Below are positions 55,803 through 64,000 of a stretch of 64,000 nt of DNA, piece by piece; within the stretch, counting starts at the first letter, position 1; the number at the start of each line of letters is the position of its first letter. Position numbers and translations under genes: made by a program. Source of the DNA: Eustoma russellianum (lineage: Eukaryota > Streptophyta > Magnoliopsida > Gentianales > Gentianaceae); assembly GCA_036186865.1 (NCBI GenBank), contig AP025055.1, positions 8,546,019-8,610,018 on the forward strand, given 5' to 3'. Below the pieces are notes generated by a model. The model was not told the origin of the DNA and did no database searches. It worked only from the letters and a program-made list of their open reading frames with translations.

Positions 55803-55886
55803 CTAAAGCCATATCAAGTTATACACGAAAGATTAAGCACGTAAATACTTAATTCAACAAGGATTTAAACTTAGTTTTAATTGTAC
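55803..55886 (-). other. Probable intron 1 of Gypsy-B gag-pol
   Basis: GTACAA donor, GGCTTTAG acceptor, 84 bp. Splicing joins VVAG to AILVNKVP, in frame, at the same site as Gypsy-A intron 1. Confidence 0.68.
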
Positions 55887-56932
55887 CTGCTACTACGTCG
55901 GTAGCCTCCTGCACATCCGTGTCCGTCATGAGATGTACATGGACATTTGCTCTAGGCTTCGCTCTCGGCTGCTGAGCCGCCTCTCCAGGATTATTCTTCT
56001 TCATCTCCGGACAGTCTCTAATCATATGGCCCACTTGACCGCATCGGAAGCATGCTCCAGCCACTTTCCTACACTCTCCGACGTGGTTCCTGTTGCAGTG
56101 TGGACATACTCCTATAGCCTGCTGGGTCACCTGGTTCTGGGGTGGAGGTCTCTGAAAATTTCCAATCGGACCTCTTTTTGGAATCTTGACCCAACGTCTG
56201 GGTCTTCCACCCACTCTCACATCCTCTCTTGGCCTTTTGCCTCTATCAGACCCTCCTACGCTAGCTGCTCTTGCCGCTACTCGGCGGAAGTCACTCTCAA
56301 CACGGAAACATACATCTAGCATATCCTCATAAGTTTTCATCCCCGCATTCACTATCGCCGATTGTATCTTCGAGTCCAAACCCCTCTCAAACTTCGTCAT
56401 CTTAAGACGATTATCAGACATGATCGTAGGGGCAAACTTACCCAAAGCATGAAAACAATCTGCATACTCCGACACCGTCATCCTTCCTTGCTCCAATCTG
56501 TCAAACGCTCTTATCTTGTCCAATATCGCAGTCACAAAACTGAGTCCAGGAGATTGGTGGGGTCATTCTCAACACCATCCCATCCCACCATTCGCCAGCC
56601 TTGCCACTTAGAAGGGGCGTGGGCACCTCAACCTTTATCTCATTCGATACTTGCACTAGCCTAAAACATTTCTCCACCTCGGCCAACCAGTGCTGAGCCT
56701 CTTCGAGATCCGTACATCCTCCAAACTCCGGCACCCTCATCTTTCTCATCTCCCCATAAAAGAACCGGATGTTATGCTGTGGCGGTGGTGGAGACGGAGG
56801 CTGATGCTGTTGCACATACCCTTGTGCAATCACCGTCAGTGCATCAGTGAGCACCTGGGGTAAAACAACTTGTGGTGGCTGGTTCTCCTGTCCATTGCCA
56901 GAGTTGCCTGTGTTATCTCTTCTTGGAGGCAT
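55887..56932 (-). pseudogene. gag: Gypsy-B Gag, disrupted by a small deletion
   Basis: ATG 56932 follows a TTTTCAG acceptor-like site. Pro/Gln-rich N-terminus (PPSPPPPQ), gag core (HWLAEVEKCFRLVQV, EWWDGMVLRMTPP), a frame-changing deletion near 56530 compared with Gypsy-A, then EQGRMTVSEYADCF and the zinc knuckles CPHCNRNHVGEC and CFRCGQVGHMIRDC. Joined to Pol through intron 1. Confidence 0.9.
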
Positions 56933-57200
56933 ATTTCTCTGAAAAGGTCAACATTGCATTAGCATTCAGTAAATACAAGTGGTTACTGAAAGCTTGAACG
57001 CGTACGAAGGGGGTGAGGTATGTGAGACAACTATTAATACGACATTAGATGATAAACGCGCTCGCACACACCCAACCCATATCATATTTCACCACTAAGA
57101 ATAATCAATACTTATATCTAAGGGTCAGACTTAAGGGAGAATCATAACTTATGTGTCTAAAAGATCATGAACCTAAGTTTCCGAGATAGATCTGAAGCCT

Positions 57201-57214
57201 AGGCTCTGATACCA
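57201..57214 (-). other. Gypsy-B primer binding site
   Basis: TGGTATCAGAGCCT on the minus strand, 2 bp from the 5' LTR. Confidence 0.92.
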
Positions 57215-57482
57215 CCTGTAGCGCCCCGGCCCGATACTGTCATTGGAACCAGTGCACCCGTCGTAGTCTACTATGAGAACTACGAAGCGTCAAAGCGGAT
57301 CAAGCATACATCATCTATGACGTAAGATAAATCAGCGGAAACGTTGATAAATTTAAAACTTCATCGTCATTAAAACCAGAAAATGCAGCGGAATTAAAAA
57401 GTGTTTGGTCATCTAGCTAACATAAATATCAGAACAACATAACAACATTGAGTTTCCAATCTCAAAGAAAATAATCCAGCAT

Positions 57483-57562
57483 CTATCTATTCCCATGTTC
57501 GTCATCCCATTGAGCCCATTCGCCGTCGTCCTCGATAAATATCAACTCATATTCAGGCTCAC
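57483..57562 (-). other. Conserved acidic LTR peptide frame (Gypsy-B 5' LTR)
   Basis: Identical reading to 49860-49939: EPEYELIFIEDDGEWAQWDD, then a short tail and TAG, after CCTTTTCAG. Confidence 0.45.
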
Positions 57563-58865
57563 CTGAAAAGGAATAGAGTAACTGTTCTTAGCGAAATTAT
57601 CGCCAGCAAGTAACCCGTCTATACACCTTACGAAATCACACACGACGAGTCACCAGTGTATAAATCATTGCCCAAAAATAAGGTGCTCGGGTTAACAAAT
57701 AGCATCTTCATAAGAATTCCTCAAAATAGATAAAGCACATATGTGGTACACGGGTACGAGTACAAACACGTATTAAAACAACGTTTCACATAAGCAAGTC
57801 ATAAATTAAATACGTTTCATGCATATCAAGTCTTATGCTTCGTGTATCATGATGCATGTACTTCTTTAAAATCACACACAACACCCATGCATATGTCTTC
57901 CTTCATAAGCATGCCATGCATGTCATTTCACAAAACATTTCGTCACTTTACATAACATATTCTTCGCGTAGCAGAACTTTATACCCTGTGGGTGATCAGT
58001 CCGCAGCAAACAGAACTTTATACCCCATGCTGAAAGGTCCACGGCCCCATAACATATAACTTTATACCCCGTGCTGAAAGGTCCACGGCCCCATTACATA
58101 CATCATATATCCGTACTAATAGGTCCACGGCCCCATAAAATACTTTATTTTCCGTGCTGATAGGTCCACAGCCCCATAAAATACTTTATTTTCCGTGCTG
58201 ATAGGGCCACGGCCCCATAACATACTTTATACCCTACTGTTGATTCACAAATCACGCTTTTATACCCTGCTTTCGCAGACGTGACTTTTATACCCTGCGA
58301 TCAACCAGCAGCCATTTTGTCTTTCGAAAACTTTAAACCTTTCTTGTAATCACATGTTCTTTCGCAAGCAAATCTCAAATCAAATGCAAGTGCCCATGTC
58401 ATGATGCAGAATGCACATGTAACTTCGTATCAACATGTAATACACACACACACATACATCTTACATAACAAGGATACGGTCTTGCACCTCAAACACTCCA
58501 TGTACGTAACTTTCCAAGTCCCTTCGTCTTACTAATTCACTTAGGGTTCAATCTTATTCTTGCTTGATCAAACTTACCATCTACACCTCAATTACACCTC
58601 AAATACCTTTACATTTTATGTTCAAAAGAAGTGTATAAAGTTACCACACATACATAGGGCGCCTAAAGGGTCAAAATAACTTCCAGTATACTTGGAACGC
58701 CACATGAGGCGCCTAAAGTGACATAGAGCGCCTATACTAGGCGTTTGAAGTATTCGGGGATGTTCCGTAGACATTGAACGCCTACATGAAGCGCCTAATG
58801 TGACATAGAGCGCCTTATGTAGGTGTTCGAAGTGTTCGGGGATGATTCAGGACACATTGAACGCT

Positions 58866-58883
58866 ACATTAGGCGCCTAATGT
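58866..58883. repeat. 18-bp perfect palindrome in Gypsy-B LTR
   Basis: ACATTAGGCGCCTAATGT; a second perfect copy at 58978-58995. Confidence 0.95.
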
Positions 58884-59997
58884 GACATAGAGCGCCTAAT
58901 GTAGGTGTTCGAAGTGTTCTGACGGTTCTAAACTGCAGTTTTTCTGTACGGGAAAGCTTCAGGACACATTGAACGCTACATTAGGCGCCTAATGTGACTT
59001 GAAGCGCCTAATGTAGGCGTTCGAAGTGTTTTGACGATGCTAAACTGTAGTTTTTCTGCAGTAACTTCCTCCCCTCATCTTCCTCCTTCAACCCTTTCAT
59101 GTTAAACCTCTCAAGATCCATCTTACCATCTAGATTCATCATACTTAACACACATCTAATCATGAATTGATGCTTAGTTATGTCTAACAATATCCCCTCT
59201 TAACCTTCAATCATTCACAACCTTCAAAAGATATCATCAACATTCCCAACACAACAAGTCTACAACAATGCCATCACTCATCCTTCAATTCTCTGCACCT
59301 ACTCTCAAACGTCTAAGTGTAGACAATCAACACAGGAATAGAACAAGACAATAAGCACATCAAAATATACACTTTCATGGGCGTGCTTGACAAACAACAA
59401 AGCACCACACAACTATTTTCAGAAATATGGCCCAAAGAACAAGACTTTACGCAACTAGAAACAAAACTTACATATAATAAAGCATTTAAGATAGACAAGA
59501 CAAGATTACTAATGTGTGATTCAAGTTTTCTCTTTGTAAGAACATAGGGCCTAAAGTATCAAAATTTGCGTAAAGCGTATAGAAAGATTACTTGCCTTGG
59601 TTTCTAGTTAATCTTACGGATTTACTGCAGAATTTCAGTAAAGATTGCACCTAGGTTGGCTTTCTTCCTTCTTTTTCCTTCTTCTCTTCTTCTTCTTCCT
59701 CTCCTTTCTCCTTCTCTTTGCTCCTGCGGTTTTCCCTCTCCTTTTTGGTGTTCTAACTGTCCCCTATAGGTTGATGGGGAGTTATACTAAATGTTGTGTA
59801 ACTCCCTTATCTCTTAGTAGGGACCTTTTTAGTAATTTTCCCTAATTACCTTTTATTCTACTTTTAACCCCTTTCTCTTGTTCTTCTATGTTTTATGTAA
59901 CTAAGTCTCATAACCTACAAAATTAATTAAGTTGCATTTAAGGTTGACCTCTAAGTATTGAAAGTTGCGCTTAAAAGTCACGGGGTATGACAGTAAA

Positions 59998-61660
59998 CCT
60001 AGTAGCTCATGCCTAATCCGCTCATTCCAATTCAATTTGAGTCTGTCTTTACTCCTTTTCTCCTCTACAATGAGGCTTTCAACTGCTCTGATAGACGTCG
60101 TTGTCTCTTTCCTCTTGACATCCACAAATCATCTCATTCTTCCCTCCTTTATCTTATCTGCTATACTAGCCACACCTAATATTTCTCTAAATACCTTATT
60201 TCTGATCCGGTCTAGCATTGTATGCACACACATTCACCTCAGCATCCCCATCTCTGCCACTTTCATCTTCTGTGACTATGTCCTCTTGATGGCCATGCAA
60301 TCTGATCCATATAACATTGCCGACCGAACTGTCACCTTATAAAATTTTCTTTTTAATTTAGTTGGAAAATTCTTATCACACAGGACCTCTGAGGCCGTCC
60401 TCCACCTACACCAGCTTGCTTGAACTAGGCGTACTACATCATTATCTATGTCTCCATCCTGCTGTACAAATCATCCTAGGTACTTGAACTTACTTACATG
60501 TGGTACCACTTGACCCTCGATGCTGAGCTGGCTATCTCACCATCGGCTGTGCCGCTGAAATCGCAGTGCGGATAATCGGTCTTAGAACGACTAATCCTTA
60601 TGCCTTTTCTCTCTAAAGCACCTCTCCACTGCTCTAATCTCATACTTAGGGTATGTCTACTATCTGCGGCTAATACAATATTGTCAGCAAAAAAGTACAC
60701 ACCACGGAAATACCTTATGGATTGGCTTTGACAACTCGTCGAGGACAACTACAAAAAGAAATGAGCTCAGCAGACCTTTGATGGAGGCCTACCTCCATCG
60801 TGAAGAAGTTCGTATTCCTCACAGGCGTACGGACGATTGTTTTCAATCAAGTAAACATATCTCTAATTACGTCTATATACTTCATAGGAACCCTTCTTGC
60901 ATCCATACTATCCTAGACTAGTCTACGTGACACATTGTCATACGCTTTTTCAAAATCGATGAAGACCATATATAGATCGCGCTTCTTCTCCTTATACTTC
61001 TCCATCAATCTTCTTAGGATGTTTATTACTTTTGTAGTTGGGTGTAATGCATGAAACCAAATTGGTTCACCGTAACATGAGTTTCTCCCCTAATTCTAGT
61101 GTCGATTACTCTCTGTCATAACTTCATAGTATCTTAGCAACTTAATCCCTCTATAATTCTCATAACACTGTGCGTCTCCTTTGTTTATATATAGAGGGAC
61201 CACGACACTCCTCCACTCATCTGACATTTTGTCTGTTTTGAAAATGAGGTTGAGTAGTTAGCTATTGAACACCTTCCTCTCCCAAATACTTCCACGTCTT
61301 AATAGAAATATTTTCCATGCCAACTATCATAGGTCTTCCCATCTTCCTCAGTACTCTTATCAGCTCTCCTTGTGTGATGCTCCGACAGTCGTAGTTATTA
61401 TGTTGTCTTTTTAGGATAATGATGTTTTCTCTTTCTTTGTGGTTGGCCCTCCCGTCCGTTGAAAAGATTGTGAAAGTATGTTTGTCATTTTCACTTGATG
61501 TCTTGTTTTTTGACTAAAACATGTCCATCTTCTCCCTTTATAAACTTTTCGCCTCCTAGATCCTGCCTCTTTCGATCCCTAGCTTTGACAATCTAGAACA
61601 TAACATGCTCTCTGCCTTTTGTTTATAGTCTTTCGTACATCTTAAGCTACAGAAAGCTAA
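59998..61660 (-). mobile_element. RTE-type LINE fragment, RT region (part 2)
   Basis: Minus strand, degraded, no endonuclease part. RT motifs: FIDFEKAYDNVSRRLV near 60950; VGLHQRSAELISF near 60770; FFADNIVLAADSRHTL near 60680 (FADD changed to FADN); GIRISRSKTDY near 60580; then RMLRWM, VFREILGVASIADKI and RIRHELLGL in several frames to 59998. This is the usual order of plant RTE ORF2. Upstream (61450-61650) has KGEDGHVLVK-like sequence. Confidence 0.82.
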
Positions 61661-63535
61661 TATGTCAAATATATCTCGAATTGTCATGACTCTTATGACA
61701 AACATATCAAATATGATATTTGATAGACAACGATTTACGTAAGTTTAAACATGCGTATGAACTACCGAATTGAGATATAATCCCCAAGTTAAATTTATTT
61801 GATATTTGAACCAATGAAAATGAGCCTTGAGCGAGATTAGACTAAACAAATAAAACGAAACACAAATGTGAGTGTGAGTGATACTTTCATGACCCGTTTG
61901 AATCATTAATCATTTGCAACCTTATAATAGCTTTCAATGAGACAAAGTTTTCTAATAATTCATGTTTAAATTTATAGGCATTGTTCTTTATTTTCGTAAG
62001 CGGCCTTTTATTTATGAAGATCTATCATGAAATGTCTGATAAGACAACTAAAGGACATTATGCGTGCTAACCCTCAAGTACAAAGAAATAGAAAATGAAC
62101 CCCGCTAGCTTGTGGAGAGGAAAAAAATTATAGTTTTAAAAAACAAAAAAAAAAAACTCATAATTGACATAGTTTTGAAAATAGCTATACATGTATTATA
62201 CACGGTTTCGCACAGTGTTGTCAAAACCGTGTAAAAGTCACAATATGGTTCCAAGAAAACCATCTTACACCCATTTAACCGAAGGTGCACTACGGTTATG
62301 TCAACAGAAACACAAGTGAAGATAGATAGAATGAGAAAAAATCATAAGTTATTCATTTAATGTTTCTAAATAATTTACTTATTGCAATTTAGTGTTTTTA
62401 ATTGCATGATTTTCATTTATTTTTATTGATGGGTTTTACGTGAATCTTGCTTATCATTATTTACCGTTTCTAATTACGTGAAACTGATTTTTTTATTGTT
62501 ATGAATGTCCTTATTTGTCTATTGGTATTAGTCTTTTTCATTTCATGAATGTTTATTATTAGTTTATTTATGTTGTCATGAATGTATAATAATATTTAGT
62601 TAATGTTATTTACTTTTTCCGACTCCATGAATGTATAGAAATATTTAATTATTATTATTTACTGGTCTTGAAATTACATAAACGTATAGTAGTATCTAAT
62701 TATTATTATTCAGATTTTTTGATATAATGTATTTATGTTTATTTTTTATTTCATTTATATTAATTATATTGTATTTGTGTTCGGTATATTATTGCAGATT
62801 AAGGTGTATTTATGATATCCCTTGCTAGTGATAGTGGTGTTGTTGAGGAGTTGAGACCGAAGATAGGTGACTTATTGACACTACAAGGTGAGCATAGGAC
62901 TCTTCATCTGAAAAGTAGTACTACTTACAAGACGCCGATGGTTGAAGAGTGTCGACATGTGTAGAGATCATATCATTCCCCATAGTTGCAAGGCATATAT
63001 CGAGCATGTGAGGTTACGGGAGTTGCGCTGCATCAGATTGCAAGGCGGATAATGGATGTCGATTACGAGCAGGTCATGTTATATTTATACAGCACTTGAA
63101 CGATAGAGATCAGCAGATCAAGAGAGTGATGCCATGGGCAGATGTCATGATAGATGATTCATCATACATGTAGTAGCATGGACCTCGGACACACTTGAAA
63201 CTTGATCAACTTTGTGTTGAACGCGTAAGTAATGACGATTTTTGTGGTTCCATATCTAGTTTCATATGAGTGGTATGCAAACATTTGAAATTATATTTAA
63301 TTGTGTCATTATAAATAAAATGTGTTAATAAATTATATGTGTTTGCTCAATGATGTTTTTATCATTTAAATTGTAAGCACAAAGTATGACTGAGATCTAC
63401 TAGATTGTGATTTAGAGGCCAAGGAATTGTGGAGATTGCATTACAGATTCTCAAGGCAGAGGATCTCGGATATCTTATTTTGTAGGGACCTCCAGTCTCC
63501 TCCACCTAGCCGATGCATATGTTCTGCATTTTGAC
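61661..63535. other. AT-rich stretch, nothing recognised
   Basis: Very AT-rich, especially 62340-62800. A hairpin (CACGGTTT...AAACCGTG) lies at 62201-62231. No transposon ends, RNA gene or coding motif identified. Confidence 0.55.
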
Positions 63536-63790
63536 GTGTCTCAGGCCGTTGGAATATGCACACACATGAGCATCATTGTAGGTGCAAGCATAGACATCTG
63601 CTGGTCCCTCAATGCATTAGAGCATAAACACAGACGAATACATCTTTATGTTCATGTTGATGGTAGACATACATTTGATCAGGACGACCAGTATAGCATG
63701 GTTGACCTTGACACTCTTGCCTTTGATGATTCCTCACTCTTCAAGTATATTAGGGATCTAGAGACAGATTTGTCATCAGTAGAGACATAA
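63536..63790 (+). CDS. Unidentified 84-codon frame
   Basis: ATG to TAA, beginning MSQAVGICTHMSIIVGASI. The C-terminal third is acidic (DQDDQYSMVDLDTLAFDD). No family recognised. Could be the end of a degraded coding region that begins near 62810, where stop-interrupted sequence shows similar codon-like composition. Low confidence that it is a gene. Confidence 0.2.
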   Translation: MSQAVGICTHMSIIVGASIDICWSLNALEHKHRRIHLYVHVDGRHTFDQDDQYSMVDLDTLAFDDSSLFKYIRDLETDLSSVET

Positions 63791-63904
63791 ATATCTATAC
63801 CATCTTTGTTGAGAATTTTAACGTTGTTTGAATAACTTTCAAAAGCATAATTTTATACTTAAGAAATACCAAATTATGTTATAAAAATGTCAACAACAAT
63901 AACA

Positions 63905-64000
63905 ACAATCATATCTAGTATATCCCATCGATAGCAAAAGCTATATCACTAGAGTCTGAGGAGGGCGAGAGACAGGCAAACAATACCTCCATCCCACGGG
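63905..64000 (-). mobile_element. SINE/RTE-like 3' tail, runs off the window
   Basis: CAACAACAATAACAACAAT at the left edge is a (TTG)n tail on the minus strand. The body that follows (GCAAAAGCTATATCACTAGA, GACAGGCAAACAATACC) matches 49220-49300. The element continues past base 64000. Confidence 0.6.

Larger units (their letters stand above)
49594..59992 (-). mobile_element. Gypsy-B: Ty3/gypsy chromovirus (Tekay/Del-like)
   Basis: Complete 10,399-bp element on the minus strand with LTRs of 2776 bp (5') and 2727 bp (3'), plus-strand ends TGTAGC...ATGACA, and the perfect duplication GTAAA (49589-49593 and 59993-59997). Its protein is closely related to Gypsy-A along the whole length, but the LTRs are largely different. 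The LTR pair differs by few substitutions plus one 49-bp indel, so it is fairly young. Pol is nearly intact: one stop, one frame change, plus a gag deletion. Confidence 0.95.
57217..59992 (-). repeat. Gypsy-B 5' LTR
   Basis: 2776 bp. Same organisation as the 3' LTR, plus 49 bp at about 59522-59570 lying 20-70 nt inside the probable intron. Palindrome block 58657-59036, tandem array 57971-58300. Confidence 0.95.

Noticed and set aside
62201..62231. CACGGTTT/AAACCGTG inverted repeat as a CACTA transposon end
   Set aside because: No CACTA terminus, target duplication or transposase sequence nearby; kept only as a hairpin note.

Overview
The window is nuclear DNA from a flowering plant, most likely a dicot. 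It is AT-rich and carries one recognisable host gene buried in layered retroelements. The host gene encodes plastid ribosomal protein bL9 (PRPL9). It lies on the minus strand as six exons between 48966 and 30564. All splice junctions read in frame, giving a 198-codon protein with a plastid-targeting leader. A coding sequence of only 597 nt is spread over 18.4 kb because introns 2 and 3 have filled with transposons.

Layout. (1) Positions 1-26143 are a three-level nest. A deleted Sirevirus (Sire-B, Ty1/copia) was hit in its 5' LTR by a Ty3/gypsy chromovirus (Gypsy-A). Gypsy-A was in turn hit in its own 5' LTR by a long, young Sirevirus (Sire-A, 1048-12604, duplication AGAGG). (2) 26144-27540 is a degraded L1-type LINE. 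(3) 27541-30563 is the 3' flank and probable 3' UTR of PRPL9, with nothing else recognised. (4) 30564-48966 is PRPL9. Intron 3 holds a 5.3-kb copia element (32987-38300, duplication CTTCT). Intron 2 holds an L1-type LINE remnant, a solo Sirevirus LTR (40496-43492, duplication AGCTT) and a 3.4-kb non-coding LTR element (44693-48114, probable duplication AGATC). (5) 49206-49342 is a SINE-like piece. (6) A 3' fragment of an RTE-type LINE (49441-49593 plus 59998-61660) is split by a second chromovirus, Gypsy-B (49594-59992, minus strand, duplication GTAAA). (7) 61661-64000 is AT-rich with no gene I recognise, ending in another SINE/RTE-like tail.

Gypsy-A and Gypsy-B belong to one lineage, and comparing them gives the most unusual signals. 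Both have two short in-frame introns at identical places in gag-pol. Both LTRs carry an apparent intron with matching donor and acceptor contexts. Just after that acceptor, both LTRs keep a short acidic, tryptophan-containing reading frame whose differences are mostly synonymous. Both LTRs also carry an array of GGGTATAAA motifs and a block of 18-bp palindromes at the same relative place, although the palindrome sequences differ. Separately, the intron-3 copia element landed 15 nt from the 3' splice site of PRPL9 exon 4, so its LTR end may now supply the branch point.

All coordinates come from reading the sequence and aligning repeats by eye. No database search was run; clade names rest on domain order and remembered family motifs.
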